64,000 nucleotides of DNA from an uncultured Clostridium sp. (GCF_947072515.1 NZ_CAMTIG010000001.1:62001-126000), one strand, 5' to 3'. Positions 8,643 to 19,843 are shown, numbered from the stretch's first letter. Numbers and translations: made by a program. The notes: generated by a model not told the origin, from the letters alone.

Positions 8643-9519
8643 ACACAATCTCCTTTCCATTCACTGCCTCTATTACAGTTTTTATATTTTCTTTTATTTT
8701 TTTTGCTACATAGGGATTATTCATAGTATATAAATGAATCCCTTCTACATTACTTGATGATAAGTCAATTATTTGTTCTACTGCATAAGCTATTCCCGCT
8801 TCTCTTAATGCATCTTTATTATATTCATATTTTTCCATTATCTTTTTAAATTTTCTAGGTATTTTCGCTCCACAAAGATTTCCTATTCTCTCAATTTGCT
8901 TTTTATTTATTACAGGCATTATACCTGCTTGAATAGGTGCTTTAACTCCTCTATTTCTTACTTTTTCTAAGAAATCATAATACTCTTCATTTGAAAAAAA
9001 TAATTGGCTTATAAAGCTTGTACATCCACACTCCTCTTTTAAAAGCATATTATCTATTTCTAAATCTATTCCTTTATTTTCTATATGACCTTCTGGATAA
9101 CAAGCCCCAATAATGTTAAATTCATCTTTTAAATGCTCCATAAGATTACTTGCATATTGAAAATCTTTTACTTCCAATTTTCCATTATTATCTCCTCTAA
9201 GTGCTAATATATTCTCTATTCCCTCAAGTTTTAATCTCTCTTTTATAAAATCTATATTCTCTTTGTTTTGTCCTATACATGTTAAATGTGCTATAGATTC
9301 AATCCCATATACATTTTTTATAAGTGATGATATTTCAGCAGTTTTATTATCAGTACAACTACCTCCAGCACCATATGTTACACTTATAAAATCTGGATTT
9401 AATTCCTTTAATTCATTTAATGCAGTATAAATGCTTTTTACAGGCGAAGTATTTTTAGGTGGAAATACTTCAAATGAAAATACTAATTTCTTTTTCTCAA
9501 ATAACTCTCTTATATACAT
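8635..9519 (-). CDS. metF: Methylenetetrahydrofolate reductase
   Basis: Flavoenzyme making 5-methyl-THF for MetH; 294 aa. Start at 9519 is chosen because AGGAGG lies seven bases upstream, while the frame opens six codons earlier at 9537. Visible are the N-terminal FSFEVFPPK, SVTYGAGGSC, AHLTCIGQN, ALRGDNNG, GACYPEGHIE and SQLFFSNEEYYDF, all usual for the (beta-alpha)8 MTHFR barrel. Its first position in the S-box operon means all four genes respond to SAM. Confidence 0.96.
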   Translation of the reverse strand: MYIRELFEKKKLVFSFEVFPPKNTSPVKSIYTALNELKELNPDFISVTYGAGGSCTDNKTAEISSLIKNVYGIESIAHLTCIGQNKENIDFIKERLKLEGIENILALRGDNNGKLEVKDFQYASNLMEHLKDEFNIIGACYPEGHIENKGIDLEIDNMLLKEECGCTSFISQLFFSNEEYYDFLEKVRNRGVKAPIQAGIMPVINKKQIERIGNLCGAKIPRKFKKIMEKYEYNKDALREAGIAYAVEQIIDLSSSNVEGIHLYTMNNPYVAKKIKENIKTVIEAVNGKEIVYE

Positions 9520-9640
9520 AGTTCCCCTCCTATCCATTATATTCTGTAATAAGTAATCGATAATTTAATTACCTATTTACTTTCTTTAAATAACCCTTTT
9601 CCCTTTACCTTATCCTATTTATTGATAAATTTATCTTCTT

Positions 9641-9679
9641 AAAAATAAAAAAATATCTTAAGGATACTACCTTAAGATA
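9641..9679 (-). terminator. Riboswitch expression-platform terminator
   Basis: On the minus strand a 10-bp stem, arms 9679-9670 and 9663-9654, is followed by a long U-run (9653-9641). It lies directly after the SAM-I aptamer and before metF. Confidence 0.9.
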
Positions 9680-9785
9680 CTCTCATTCTCTTAAATGTCT
9701 CCTTATCTAACTGGATTTAGCACCACACACAGTAGGTTGCCGGATTTCATAGGGCCAGTCCCTCCATCTCTCTTGATAAGTCTTT
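9680..9785 (-). ncRNA. SAM-I riboswitch (S-box) aptamer
   Basis: On the minus strand CTTATCAAGAG opens P1 (CTTATC at 9780-9775 pairs with GATAAG at 9707-9702). The conserved GGAGGGACTGGCCC, ATGAA and CCGGCAACC blocks follow. SAM binding should favour the downstream terminator and switch off metF-luxS-metH. Confidence 0.95.
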
Positions 9786-9791
9786 TTCACA

Positions 9792-9820
9792 ATTATATAT
9801 TATTTTCCTTTATTTGTAAA
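9792..9820 (-). promoter_or_regulatory. Sigma-A promoter of the methionine operon
   Basis: TTTACA (9820-9815), 17-base spacer, TATAAT (9797-9792) on the minus strand. The predicted start is just before the S-box P1 stem. Confidence 0.8.
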
Positions 9821-9869
9821 TTAATTTATTCAATAAATATTCTTTTCATTGATTTCTATTTTAAATAAT

Positions 9870-9895
9870 AAGAACCCCCTAAAAAGGGAGTTCTT
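9870..9895 (-). terminator. Terminator after TagO/WecA-type gene
   Basis: AAGAACnCCCT / AGGGnGTTCTT stem with one internal mismatch, followed by T-rich sequence on the minus strand. Confidence 0.7.
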
Positions 9896-9946
9896 TACAA
9901 TTTAAATTTCATTTTATTCTCACATTAGAATATTTTATATTTCTCT

Positions 9947-10897
9947 TTAAAAATGATTATAAAATAATAATAATATTGAGATTATACTGCACATTATGCT
10001 TATTCCTACTATACAACTAACTGTTTGTCTAGGTGTAAACCCTTTAGCCTCTAATCTAAAGTGTATTTGACTTCTATCAGCTTCATATACGGCCTTTCCT
10101 TCACTATATCTTTTAATAATAACAAAAATATTATCAAATATAGGTACAGCCAATGCTAATATTGGTATAAGTATACTTAAAACAGTAGCCTGTTTAAATG
10201 CTCCATCTAAAGCAATTATACTTAATATAAATCCTAAAAAATTTGCCCCAGAATCTCCCATAAAAACCTTTGCAGGGTGTACATTAAACACTAAGAATCC
10301 TACTAAAACACCTGCCATAACTGCTGATACATTTGCTGAATCAACTTGCCCTAAAATAATTGCTGCTATAAAAAATGTAGCTGATGATACTAGTGATATT
10401 CCACCTGCAAGTCCATCCATTCCATCTGACCAGTTTATTACCGTTGTCACACCAAAAATCCATGTAATACTTAAGATAAACTGTAGTGTGTGATTTAAAA
10501 CAATATATTCACCACTAAATGGATTAGTAAATCCTCTAAATGCAACTCCTGCGTTATATACTATAATTGCTGCAAGTATTTGGATTATAAATCTTGGTGC
10601 TATTTTAAATTCTTTTCCCTTTGATTTATAATAATCATCTACAATTCCTATTAAAAGAATTAAAGTAGATCCTATAAATATGCATATTTTTTTATGATCT
10701 ATTTCACCCGTAAAAAAGTAAACTGCAAAAAAACCTATATACATTCCAAGCCCACCACAAAGAGGTGTTATTTTTTTATGTTTTTTTCTTTCTGTTGGTT
10801 TATCAGTAAACTTAATTTTATATGATATTTTTATAAGAATAGGCATAGCTATAACCGACACAACTAATGCACTTATAAATTCTATTAAATAATCCAT
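9947..10897 (-). CDS. Undecaprenyl-phosphate sugar-1-phosphate transferase (TagO/WecA/MraY superfamily)
   Basis: Polytopic membrane enzyme of 316 aa that moves a sugar-1-phosphate (GlcNAc in TagO/WecA) onto undecaprenyl phosphate, the first step of teichoic acid or surface glycan synthesis. The hallmark motifs are GGLGMYIGF near 47, the DDYYK cytoplasmic aspartates near 86, NWSDGMDGLAGG near 155, FMGDSGANFLGF near 212 and the DRSQIHFRL loop near 274. About ten hydrophobic segments. No glycan genes flank it. The substrate is inferred from the family. Confidence 0.88.
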   Translation of the reverse strand: MDYLIEFISALVVSVIAMPILIKISYKIKFTDKPTERKKHKKITPLCGGLGMYIGFFAVYFFTGEIDHKKICIFIGSTLILLIGIVDDYYKSKGKEFKIAPRFIIQILAAIIVYNAGVAFRGFTNPFSGEYIVLNHTLQFILSITWIFGVTTVINWSDGMDGLAGGISLVSSATFFIAAIILGQVDSANVSAVMAGVLVGFLVFNVHPAKVFMGDSGANFLGFILSIIALDGAFKQATVLSILIPILALAVPIFDNIFVIIKRYSEGKAVYEADRSQIHFRLEAKGFTPRQTVSCIVGISIMCSIISILLLFYNHF

Positions 10898-11128
10898 AAT
10901 ATTCTCCTTAGCAATTTATGTTTTGTATATAGATTATTAACTACTACCCTTGATTATACTATTATTATCTCTCCTTAGCAATTATTTATCCTAATTTTAA
11001 TTTACTTGTAATATTACCGTTAATTAACTTCTTTTTATTTAATATTTAAATCTTATTTTGTATTTATTCCTAATTTGTAAATTTTATCACTTTTTCAGCT
11101 TATATACAACTTATATTTTTTCTGTATT
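10898..11128. other. Intergenic region with a 13-bp direct repeat
   Basis: AT-rich spacer upstream of the transferase gene. CTCCTTAGCAATT occurs at 10904-10916, where it is the gene's ribosome binding site on the minus strand, and again at 10971-10983 without a start codon behind it. No other gene seen. Confidence 0.6.
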
Positions 11129-11160
11129 AAAAAAGAAACCGGTAGCCCAGTTTCTTTTTC
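11129..11160 (-). terminator. Terminator of the V-ATPase operon
   Basis: Minus-strand stem AAAGAAAC / GTTTCTTT with a nested GGGCTACC-type loop, ending in a U-run. It directly follows ntpD. Confidence 0.85.
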
Positions 11161-11802
11161 CTATCCTCTTTGCTCTATCATACTTTTAACTTTCATAAGT
11201 CTTGTTAAAGCACTTCTTTCATTTTCATCAAGTTTCATTCTAATATACTTAATAGTTTCTTGAAGTTGAGGAATTGTCATATATTCAAGAGCATTAACTC
11301 TTCTTCTTGTTTTTTCTATTTCATCAGCCATAAGTTGACATGATTTTTCTACTTCTGCTAATTCTAAAAGTTTTGGAACTATTCCATACAGTTTTGTTAA
11401 GGCATCATCTAGTTCTGATGAAGTGTTTGCAAATCCATAAGGAAATATGCTTCCTTCATCACCTTCTAGCTGTCTTTTAAAGTTCATAACAGGTACATTT
11501 ACACTCATTATGTTCTTTTGCCCAACATCTACTGTTATATTCTCTTTTGGATAAGCAATTGCTTCCTCTAGAAACTCTGAACTCATAACAGCTCTAGCCA
11601 TAACGAAATCTTTTAAAGATCCTTGAAGTTCTTTTTCAACTTCGCCTCTTATAGTATTGTTATATTTAACTAGATTGATGAATTGTCTCATTAACTCATC
11701 CTGCTTATCCTTTAGAAGTTTGTGCCCTCTAGTTGCTGTAGTTAATCTTTTCTTTAACTTAGAAAGCTCCATTCTTGTAGGATTAACATTTAATCTTGCC
11801 AT
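11161..11802 (-). CDS. ntpD: V-type ATPase subunit D
   Basis: Central-stalk rotor subunit, 213 aa, connecting the A3B3 head to the membrane ring. Starts [20 protein letters not shown], the highly conserved N-terminal helix, and ends in a second long helix ([21 protein letters not shown]), together the expected coiled coil. Last gene of the operon, three bases after ntpB, and immediately followed by the terminator. Confidence 0.96.
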   Translation of the reverse strand: MARLNVNPTRMELSKLKKRLTTATRGHKLLKDKQDELMRQFINLVKYNNTIRGEVEKELQGSLKDFVMARAVMSSEFLEEAIAYPKENITVDVGQKNIMSVNVPVMNFKRQLEGDEGSIFPYGFANTSSELDDALTKLYGIVPKLLELAEVEKSCQLMADEIEKTRRRVNALEYMTIPQLQETIKYIRMKLDENERSALTRLMKVKSMIEQRG

Positions 11803-11805
11803 AGA

Positions 11806-13185
11806 TTATTCTTCCTCTCTTGGCATATATTTTTCTAAATACTCATCTCTGATTCTCTTAAGCTCAGTTTTTGGAAGAAGCTTAAGTAAATCCCATCCTG
11901 TTGATAAAGTTTCTTCAATCGTTCTGTTAGCTGTAAATCCTTGTGATACATAATTATTTTCAAAAGCTTCTGCAAATTTAGCAAATGCTTTATCTGTATC
12001 TGATAATGCAGATTCACCTAAGATTGCTGATAATTCTTTTGCTTGTTTACCTTGTGCATAAGCTGAGAATAATTGGTTCATTGTATCAGCATGATCTTCT
12101 CTTGTTTTACCTTTTCCAATACCTTTATCTTTAAGTCTTGAAAGTGAAGGTAATACATCTATTGGAGGCATAATCCCCTTCTTATATAATTCTCTTGAAA
12201 GAATTATTTGTCCTTCTGTAATATATCCAGTTAAATCTGGAATTGGATGTGTTTTATCTTCCTCAGGCATTGTAAGTATTGGAATTTGAGTGATTGATCC
12301 TTCTCTACCTCTAAGTCTTCCTGCTCTTTCATATAATGTTGAAAGGTCAGTATAAAGGTATCCTGGATATCCTCTTCTTCCTGGAACTTCTTTTCTTGCA
12401 GCTGATACTTCTCTTAATGCTTCTGCATAGTTAGTAATATCAGTTAAGATAACAAGTACGTGCATTCCTTTTTCATAAGCAAGGAATTCTGCAGTTGTTA
12501 ATGCCATTCTTGGAGTTGCTATTCTTTCAATTGCTGGATCTGAAGCTAAATTCATAAATAGAACTGATCTATCTATTGCTCCAGTTTTCTTAAACTCATC
12601 TACGAAGAATTGAGCTTCTTCGAAAGTTATACCAATTGCACCAAATACAACAGCAAACTTAGAATCTGAATTTAAAACTTTTGCTTGTCTTGCAATTTGA
12701 GCTGCAAGTTGTGCATGTGGAAGTCCTGCTGCTGAGAACACTGGTAATTTTTGTCCTCTTACTAGAGTATTTAATCCATCTATTGCAGAAATTCCTGTTT
12801 GTATAAATTCTGATGGATAATCTCTAGCCACAGGATTTATAGCTTCACCATTTATATCAAGTCTTTTTTCTGGAATTATTTTTGGTCCATCATCATTTGG
12901 TCTACCCATCCCATCAAAGACTCTTCCAAGCATATCTTCTGAAACACCTAACTCAAGAGGTCTTCCTAAGAATTTTGCTTTAGTTCCTTTTAAGTTAATT
13001 CCTGAAGAACCTTCAAAGATCTGTACCATAGCCTTTGTTCCATTAACTTCTAGTACTTTACCTCTTCTCATTTCTCCATTTTGTAATTCTATTTCAACTA
13101 GTTCGTCGTATTTAACTCCTTCAACGCCATCTACAGCCATTAATGGTCCTACAACTTCTGTTACTGTTCTATATTCTTTAAGCAT
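11806..13185 (-). CDS. ntpB: V-type ATPase subunit B (non-catalytic)
   Basis: Regulatory nucleotide-binding subunit of the A3B3 hexamer, 459 aa. Begins [20 protein letters not shown]; the P-loop position is degenerate ([10 protein letters not shown] near 150-160), as expected for B subunits. SALSD and the C-terminal helical bundle follow. The stop is three bases before ntpD and the start overlaps ntpA by 8 bases. Confidence 0.97.
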   Translation of the reverse strand: MLKEYRTVTEVVGPLMAVDGVEGVKYDELVEIELQNGEMRRGKVLEVNGTKAMVQIFEGSSGINLKGTKAKFLGRPLELGVSEDMLGRVFDGMGRPNDDGPKIIPEKRLDINGEAINPVARDYPSEFIQTGISAIDGLNTLVRGQKLPVFSAAGLPHAQLAAQIARQAKVLNSDSKFAVVFGAIGITFEEAQFFVDEFKKTGAIDRSVLFMNLASDPAIERIATPRMALTTAEFLAYEKGMHVLVILTDITNYAEALREVSAARKEVPGRRGYPGYLYTDLSTLYERAGRLRGREGSITQIPILTMPEEDKTHPIPDLTGYITEGQIILSRELYKKGIMPPIDVLPSLSRLKDKGIGKGKTREDHADTMNQLFSAYAQGKQAKELSAILGESALSDTDKAFAKFAEAFENNYVSQGFTANRTIEETLSTGWDLLKLLPKTELKRIRDEYLEKYMPREEE

Positions 13186-14956
13186 CTAGAACCCCTCCCT
13201 CGCTGATTAATTTATCCATTTCTGTTGTTAATAAAGTTCCTATTTCATCAATTTGATCAATGTTTTCTTCTGCAACGTATTTAGATCTTGCAATCTTATC
13301 TCTTACTTCATCCATTTTTAAAACTCTATCTAAATAAACTCCTACTTTTAAAGCTCTCTCTGCTTCAGTTTGGAATTGAAGTATTAACTTTAACATTTTG
13401 TGTTGTTTATTTAATGATGCATATGTGTCAATTTCATGGAAAGCATTTTGTTGTAAGTAGTCTTCTCTTAATGATTTAGCTACTTCAAGTTTTAATCTAT
13501 CGCCCTCTGAAAGTGCATCTATACCAACAAGTCTTACGATTTCTTGTAAGCTTGATTCTTCTTGTAATAATGACATTGCTTTTGTTCTAAGCTCTGACCA
13601 ATCACTTGCAACTTCTTCATTCATCCATTGGTCAATACTATCTGCATATAACGAATATGAATTTAACCAATTTATTGATGGGAAGTGTCTTTGATAAGCT
13701 AAGTTAGCATCTAGTCCCCAGAAAACTTTAACTATTCTTAAAGTTGATTGAGTTACTGGTTCTGAAATATCTCCTCCTGGAGGTGATACTGCACCGATTG
13801 CTGTAACTGCTCCTTCTCTTCCATCTTTACCTAGACAAACTACTTTACCAGCTCTTTCATAATAATCTGCAAGTCTTGAACCTAGGTATGCTGGATATCC
13901 TTCATCCCCTGGCATTTCTTCAAGTCTTCCTGACATTTCTCTTAAAGCTTCTGCCCATCTTGATGTTGAGTCAGCCATAATTGAAACTGAATATCCCATA
14001 TCTCTAAAATATTCTGCTATCGTTATACCAGTATATATTGATGCTTCTCTGGCAGCAACTGGCATGTTAGATGTATTAGCAATAAGAACTGTTCTCTTCA
14101 TTAAGCTTTCCCCTGTTTTAGGGTCTTTTAATTCTGGGAATTCATTAAGAACGTCTGTCATTTCATTTCCACGCTCTCCACATCCAACGTAAACAACTAT
14201 TTCAGTATCTCCCCATTTAGCAACTTGGTGTTGTACTACTGTTTTACCTGCTCCGAAAGGTCCTGGAACTGCTGCAGCTCCTCCTTTTGCAACTGGGAAG
14301 AAAGTATCTATAACTCTTTGTCCTGTAACCATTGGAGCTACTGGATTCATTTTACTCTTATAAGCTCTACCTTTTCTTACTGGCCATTTTTGCATCATTG
14401 AAAGTTCTTTGTCTCCCTTTTCAGTAGAAACTACACAAACTATTTCTTCAACATTAAATTTCCCAGCTTTTATTTCTTTAACTGTACCTTTTATTCCAAA
14501 TGGTACCATTACTTTATGAACTACAACTGGAGTTTCTTGAACTGTTCCAATTATATCTCCTGCTTCAATTTCATCCCCTTCTTTAACAGTTGGTTTGAAA
14601 TCCCATAATCTATCTCTTCTTAATGACTTTACTGATACACCTTTTTTTAAGAATGGTGACTGTGCAGCCTCCATAAATGCATCTAGTGGTCTTTGAATTC
14701 CATCGAACATTGATTCAATAAGTCCTGGTCCAAGCTCAACACTTAATGGCTCTCCAGTTGTTTCAACTGGATCCCCAGGTCCTATTCCTGATGTTTCTTC
14801 ATAAACCTGTATTGAAGCCTTATCTCCTCTCATTTCGATGATTTCACCGATAAGACCTTTTTCTCCTACTTTACATACGTCATATATATTAGCTTCATCC
14901 ATACCTTCAGCAACTACTAATGGTCCTGAAACTTTAATTATCTTTCCAATTTTCAT
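13178..14956 (-). CDS. ntpA: V-type ATPase catalytic subunit A
   Basis: ATP-hydrolysing subunit, 592 aa. Walker A GPFGAGKT at 232-239, catalytic Glu261 in GCGERGNEM, and the A-subunit-specific 'bulge' insert around 110-200. [20 protein letters not shown] and the PPGGD loop are conserved. Overlaps ntpB by 8 bases and is 17 bases after the F subunit gene. Confidence 0.98.
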   Translation of the reverse strand: MKIGKIIKVSGPLVVAEGMDEANIYDVCKVGEKGLIGEIIEMRGDKASIQVYEETSGIGPGDPVETTGEPLSVELGPGLIESMFDGIQRPLDAFMEAAQSPFLKKGVSVKSLRRDRLWDFKPTVKEGDEIEAGDIIGTVQETPVVVHKVMVPFGIKGTVKEIKAGKFNVEEIVCVVSTEKGDKELSMMQKWPVRKGRAYKSKMNPVAPMVTGQRVIDTFFPVAKGGAAAVPGPFGAGKTVVQHQVAKWGDTEIVVYVGCGERGNEMTDVLNEFPELKDPKTGESLMKRTVLIANTSNMPVAAREASIYTGITIAEYFRDMGYSVSIMADSTSRWAEALREMSGRLEEMPGDEGYPAYLGSRLADYYERAGKVVCLGKDGREGAVTAIGAVSPPGGDISEPVTQSTLRIVKVFWGLDANLAYQRHFPSINWLNSYSLYADSIDQWMNEEVASDWSELRTKAMSLLQEESSLQEIVRLVGIDALSEGDRLKLEVAKSLREDYLQQNAFHEIDTYASLNKQHKMLKLILQFQTEAERALKVGVYLDRVLKMDEVRDKIARSKYVAEENIDQIDEIGTLLTTEMDKLISEGGVLDA

Positions 14957-14973
14957 CTTACCGACCTACCTTC

Positions 14974-15285
14974 CTATAAGATATTAACCCCAACTGCTTT
15001 TTCAACATTGTCGCTAATTCTTTGCATTCCTATATTTAATGATCCTTGATTACTTGGAATTAATATTACAGCTGGAAGAGTTACTTTATTGTATCTTTCA
15101 ATAGTCTCTTCTATATTCTGTGCAACTTGTTCAGTTACAAAAATTATTGCGTAATCTGTCATTGCTAATTTATCTATAGTTTTTCTAGCTTCTTCAGCTT
15201 CAACTACTGGAAATACATCTATCCCTAAAGCTTTAAATGCTAAAACTGAATCTTTATCTCCAACTACACCAATTTTCTTAGACAT
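14974..15285 (-). CDS. ntpG: V-type ATPase subunit F (NtpG)
   Basis: Small rotor subunit, 103 aa from the ATG at 15285; starts [20 protein letters not shown], which matches the family N-terminus closely. A GTG three codons earlier (15294) is the alternative start, with AAAGG only four bases upstream. The gene overlaps the 3' end of ntpC. It has the Rossmann-like alternating pattern ([27 protein letters not shown]). Confidence 0.93.
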   Translation of the reverse strand: MSKKIGVVGDKDSVLAFKALGIDVFPVVEAEEARKTIDKLAMTDYAIIFVTEQVAQNIEETIERYNKVTLPAVILIPSNQGSLNIGMQRISDNVEKAVGVNIL

Positions 15286-16279
15286 AAATATCACGCAGCC
15301 TTTCTCTTATTACTTCAGTTGCAATATTATTTAACTTTCCAACCATTATTATTCTAACAACCTTTATTTCAGTCTCCTTTGCATAGACATAAGCAAGCAC
15401 TGGTTCTGGCCCAAAAGGTATAAACTTTGCTTCTTTCATAAGCTTCATTATATAATTATCAACTAATTTTTCTAAAAGACTTGCTGAATTTGTTTTTGTG
15501 AATTCTTCAATTCCTTCTCTTAGCATCTCTGCATAATCAGTATGCCCTAACTTAGTTGCTATATTTTCAACTGAATCTGTAAGAAGTGCCTTTAATACAT
15601 CCTTATCTATTGACCCACCTTCTATAATAACTTCTTCTAAGAAATCTCTACCTTTATTTTGTTTCTTAACTCTTAAAAGAGTTTTTAAATTTGTAGAATC
15701 TATTAATACTCTTATATATTTATCTATAAATTTGTGATTTAACTCTTTTCTTATATCATTAAGTTCTATGAACATATATTTATCTAAAATAATATCTGTT
15801 CTTTGAGGATCTTTATTAACTTCAAAGTCTTCGCTTGCAGCTATAACTCCCTCTTTCATTCTTTTTGGTAAATCTCTTAAGCTATTATTTTCTATCATAT
15901 ATTTAAGTTTTGATAATTCCATTTTCCCAACTGGTATTAGCATATTACTAAAATCTTTTTTTAGGAACATTCCTTTTAAAATAACTTTTATATTATGATA
16001 GTCATATTTTAAACTCATTATATCTATTAATGATTTTGAAGGTGATGCACTATATACTAGTGCATACACTCTTTTAAGTTCATTACTTAAAATTTCTTCA
16101 TAATCCTCGGCTCTTTTAATGCCAGTCATTACATTTCCATATTCTGATTCTTGTAGAACTTTTAAAGCTTCATTTCCTGAATCCCCATCTATCATTCTAT
16201 CAATCTTCGATTTATCAAGGAGTCTTGTTTCTAACACTCTAAGTCTTGGTATAACTTGAGTAAACATCATTGAATCCAT
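15278..16279 (-). CDS. ntpC: V-type ATPase subunit C (membrane-proximal cap, d-type)
   Basis: 333 aa helical subunit that sits on the K ring and links it to the D-F rotor. Begins [26 protein letters not shown] and contains the repeated [31 protein letters not shown] segment usual for NtpC/AtpC. Eleven bases after ntpE. Confidence 0.94.
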   Translation of the reverse strand: MDSMMFTQVIPRLRVLETRLLDKSKIDRMIDGDSGNEALKVLQESEYGNVMTGIKRAEDYEEILSNELKRVYALVYSASPSKSLIDIMSLKYDYHNIKVILKGMFLKKDFSNMLIPVGKMELSKLKYMIENNSLRDLPKRMKEGVIAASEDFEVNKDPQRTDIILDKYMFIELNDIRKELNHKFIDKYIRVLIDSTNLKTLLRVKKQNKGRDFLEEVIIEGGSIDKDVLKALLTDSVENIATKLGHTDYAEMLREGIEEFTKTNSASLLEKLVDNYIMKLMKEAKFIPFGPEPVLAYVYAKETEIKVVRIIMVGKLNNIATEVIRERLRDIYV

Positions 16280-16290
16280 ATTAATCCTCC

Positions 16291-16875
16291 TTAACTAAAT
16301 AATATACTTGCTACTTCAAATTCCATCTCATCTCTTACCGATCCAACTAGTGATTCAAATGTATAATTTATTTCTATTCCATTTTTCTCTAAGATGAATC
16401 CACCTTTGAAGTTTCCTATTGTTTCACATAATGTAATATTCACATTATATTCTCTATTTATTTCATTTATAAAAGCTTCATCAATAGCTTTTCTTCCAAT
16501 TTCATTTAATATTATTTTTTCATCGCCTTCTATACTCATTTTCTTTAAAGCATTTTTTATGAATGCCTTAAATTCATCAGTTTTCATTTGGCACAAGTTA
16601 TCTATGCTCATATTGAATACATCGTCAATAACCTTACCTTTTGAAAGCAATTTTTCATTTCTAACTTTTAACTCTGCACTAGAAAGAATTCTTTCTTTTC
16701 TAGTTGCAGATTCCATTTTCATTTTTTCTATCATTGAAATTTTTAGCTTATTAGCCTCTTCTCTTTTCTTAAGAATTATTTTGTCTTTTTCTTTTTCTGC
16801 ATCGGCTAATATGCTGTTCTTTCTGTCTTCCGCATCCTTAAGGATTTTAGAAGTTAGATTATTAACATTTGACAT
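16291..16875 (-). CDS. ntpE: V-type ATPase subunit E (peripheral stalk)
   Basis: 194 aa. The N-terminal half is a long charged helix rich in Lys/Glu (KILKDAEDRKNSILADAEKE) and the C-terminal half is a mixed alpha/beta cap ending in NYTFESLVGSVRDEMEFEVA. This is the E subunit pattern; it pairs with the NtpF-type subunit as stator. Sixteen bases after ntpK. Confidence 0.92.
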   Translation of the reverse strand: MSNVNNLTSKILKDAEDRKNSILADAEKEKDKIILKKREEANKLKISMIEKMKMESATRKERILSSAELKVRNEKLLSKGKVIDDVFNMSIDNLCQMKTDEFKAFIKNALKKMSIEGDEKIILNEIGRKAIDEAFINEINREYNVNITLCETIGNFKGGFILEKNGIEINYTFESLVGSVRDEMEFEVASILFS

Positions 16876-16891
16876 ATTTTCACATCCCTAA

Positions 16892-17377
<486 letters not shown>

Positions 17378-17400
17378 TTAAATCCTCCTATTAATAAAAA

Positions 17401-19350
17401 CTAAATTTCTTTTTTGATATTTATAAACTTATCTAAAGTTTTGAATGGCTTAAAAGGTCTTCCTCCACCATCATAGAACTTTCCAAAATATTCTACATAT
17501 TCAAGTCTACATGTATGAACATAAGCACCTAATAAAGATAATCCTAAATTAAATACGTGTCCTAAGATAAATACTATTGGTCCAAAAATTACTAATGCAA
17601 TTCCTGGGAACATTCCTATAATAAGATTTAATGCTCCAGCTATTGAACCTCCAGCTAGACCTAATGCCATAAGTCTTGTATAAGAAACTAAGTCTCCAAT
17701 ATATCCTGTTATCCCATATAATGCATATAAACCTTGTCCTATCTGCCCACCTTTAGATTTCATATGTCTTCCTTGAGTAAGTACTATAAGTACCATACCA
17801 ATTATCATACACCACATTCCGATAGTACCAACCATCTCATGTCCTGTCATTTTTCCAAAAGCGAAAACTCCTATTGATACAAGAGTAATAACCCATGATC
17901 CTACATCACAAAATGCATCAAATGGTTTTCCTGCTCTTATTAACACATAAGCTTTAATTCCTAATCCAAAGAATATTTGAATTACCCCAAATACTATTGA
18001 CATAACTAATATAGTTGTAACATCTGTCTTCGTATTTATAAGTGCTGGTAACGGAATTAAATCTCCAAAGAATGCCCCATATATTGCTCCAAATGCAATT
18101 GTTGGGAAACTTAACCAGAAAAAGAATTTTGCAAATTGCTTTTGTGTTTCTCCTAATTTAAAGCACTTTAATGCTATTATTGAACCTATAAGTACTACTA
18201 ACCCGTATCCAATATCTGCTACCATCATTCCAAAGAATAATAAGAAAAATGGTGCTAAAAGTGGTGTTGGATCTATATCATTGTATCTTGGTAAACTATA
18301 CATTTCTGTAATGTTTTCAAATGATTTATTTACTGAGTTATTTTTTAGTTTTATTGGCACATTAGGTATTTCTTCTTCTTTTACACCTTCATAAGTTAAG
18401 TAATAATTTTCACCAAGAACTTCTGTTGCTATCTTATCTAATTCATTATTTTTTTCAACAGGTGTCCATCCTTGAATTACTACTGTATTATTTGTTTTTA
18501 AAAAGTTATTTTTAGCAAGTTTTCTAGTTTGAATATTATGATAGTATTCATATACTAACTCTAATACATTAGCTTCAGCTTCTAGTGCTGCTAATTCTTC
18601 TTTTATAAAAAACTTTTCTGATTTTATTTTTTCAATTCTATCTAGATTTGTATGAATTTTATTTATTGGAACTTCATCAATATCCATTTTAAAATTACTA
18701 AGCCCAAATCCTCTTAATATTTCATCTATTTTTTCTTTATCTTCACTATTAGTTAGAGTAAAAAAGAAAATATCTTGATTATCTTCTCCTATTATTTCAA
18801 GGTAGCAATTTGATAATTCTTTTATTAAGACTTCTTTATAATTTTTAGATACACTGCCTATAAAAGCTGGTGTTTTCAATTCTTTTACTTGAGTAAAAGA
18901 TGCATCGAACTTTTCCCATGGCTTTAACATATCTATTTCAGTTTCTAGCCTTGTTATTTCATTATCTAGTTCTAGAAGTTTAATTTCTCTATCTTTAAGC
19001 TTATCACGAACTTTTTCCCAATTGCTAGTTTCCACAGCTTTTTGAAGTTCTTCTACACTTATAGATTTTTTTCCTTCTCTCATTGCTTTTAATCCTGATT
19101 TTGCAGGTACATAACCTCTTAAGAAGTCAAGAGCAAACTTTGCTTTGGATAATTTTTCTTCACAATTACTAAACTCTTCATCCACAGTATCCTTAGAAAG
19201 CTCTTTCAACTCTTCATTTAATTCTAAGTAGTCTTCATTTTGTAAATCTATAAATTCTACTTCTGAAAAATTTTGAAGTTTTTCTAGTAGTGAATCTTTT
19301 TTGGATTTAAAGGTTAGTAAAGTGAATTTATTCATCTTAACTATTGCCAT
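17401..19350 (-). CDS. ntpI: V-type ATPase subunit I (a-type stator)
   Basis: 649 aa. A soluble N-terminal half (1-330) with long coiled coils is followed by a membrane half with about seven or eight segments (ADIGYGLVVLIGSIIAL, then GLYALYGITGYIGDLVSYTRLMALGLAGG). It forms the ion half-channels against the K ring. It overlaps the upstream small subunit gene by 14 bases. ATG at 19350 is preceded by GAGGATAG; an ATG five codons later has no ribosome site. Confidence 0.95.
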   Translation of the reverse strand: MAIVKMNKFTLLTFKSKKDSLLEKLQNFSEVEFIDLQNEDYLELNEELKELSKDTVDEEFSNCEEKLSKAKFALDFLRGYVPAKSGLKAMREGKKSISVEELQKAVETSNWEKVRDKLKDREIKLLELDNEITRLETEIDMLKPWEKFDASFTQVKELKTPAFIGSVSKNYKEVLIKELSNCYLEIIGEDNQDIFFFTLTNSEDKEKIDEILRGFGLSNFKMDIDEVPINKIHTNLDRIEKIKSEKFFIKEELAALEAEANVLELVYEYYHNIQTRKLAKNNFLKTNNTVVIQGWTPVEKNNELDKIATEVLGENYYLTYEGVKEEEIPNVPIKLKNNSVNKSFENITEMYSLPRYNDIDPTPLLAPFFLLFFGMMVADIGYGLVVLIGSIIALKCFKLGETQKQFAKFFFWLSFPTIAFGAIYGAFFGDLIPLPALINTKTDVTTILVMSIVFGVIQIFFGLGIKAYVLIRAGKPFDAFCDVGSWVITLVSIGVFAFGKMTGHEMVGTIGMWCMIIGMVLIVLTQGRHMKSKGGQIGQGLYALYGITGYIGDLVSYTRLMALGLAGGSIAGALNLIIGMFPGIALVIFGPIVFILGHVFNLGLSLLGAYVHTCRLEYVEYFGKFYDGGGRPFKPFKTLDKFINIKKEI

Positions 19351-19663
19351 TTGTCTTCACTATCCTCTCAATCACTAATTTAATCGCATCCTCTTTTTTA
19401 TTTCCGGATACATTTAAAATTTCTTTTGCCTCTGCCTCACCTTTAATTATGATTGGCTCTGCTTCTTTATTCCCTTTCGAGATTGCATCTTCCATAATCC
19501 TATCACATTCTTCTTTAGCTTCTCTCAACACCTTGTTGTATTCATCTAAAGCTTCTTTTTCAGCTCCTTGCAGAGTTTCTTTAGCATTTAAATTTGCTTC
19601 TTTAAGTAACCCATCTGCTTTCTCTTCTGCTTTCTTAACCTCTTTAATTGCCTCTAATGCCAA
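19337..19663 (-). CDS. ntpF: V-type ATPase peripheral stalk subunit G/H (NtpF-like)
   Basis: 108 aa, almost entirely charged helix (KEVKKAEEKADGLLKEANLN), the long coiled-coil partner of subunit E. First gene of the operon, which gives the order ntpFIKECGABD exactly as in E. hirae, without the trailing ntpHJ. The start codon is TTG at 19663-19661, with AAGGTGGTG just upstream and no ATG option. Confidence 0.88.
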   Translation of the reverse strand: MALEAIKEVKKAEEKADGLLKEANLNAKETLQGAEKEALDEYNKVLREAKEECDRIMEDAISKGNKEAEPIIIKGEAEAKEILNVSGNKKEDAIKLVIERIVKTNGNS

Positions 19664-19738
19664 AATATCACCACCTTTACTAGTAATTAAACATATATGA
19701 ATTAATGCTTTATATAGTATTAATTACTTTTTAATTAT

Positions 19739-19766
19739 ATTATACACTTTTTACGAATAATTTCAA
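19739..19766 (-). promoter_or_regulatory. Sigma-A promoter of the V-ATPase operon
   Basis: TTGAAA (19766-19761), 16-base spacer, TATAAT (19744-19739) on the minus strand, about 75 bases before the TTG start of ntpF. Confidence 0.75.
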
Positions 19767-19806
19767 TAAAATTCTTAATTTTTATAACTTTTTATTAATA
19801 TAGGAT

Positions 19807-19834
19807 AAAATCACCATTTTTCAATGGTGATTTT
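19807..19834 (-). terminator. Terminator after the radical SAM gene
   Basis: Perfect 12-bp stem AAAATCACCATT / AATGGTGATTTT around a four-base loop, downstream of the B12-radical SAM gene and before the V-ATPase promoter. Confidence 0.8.
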
Positions 19835-19843
19835 ATAATTAAA

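Noticed and set aside
11835-12017. Short minus-strand frame inside ntpB
   Set aside because: Lies wholly inside a well-conserved V-ATPase gene in another frame.
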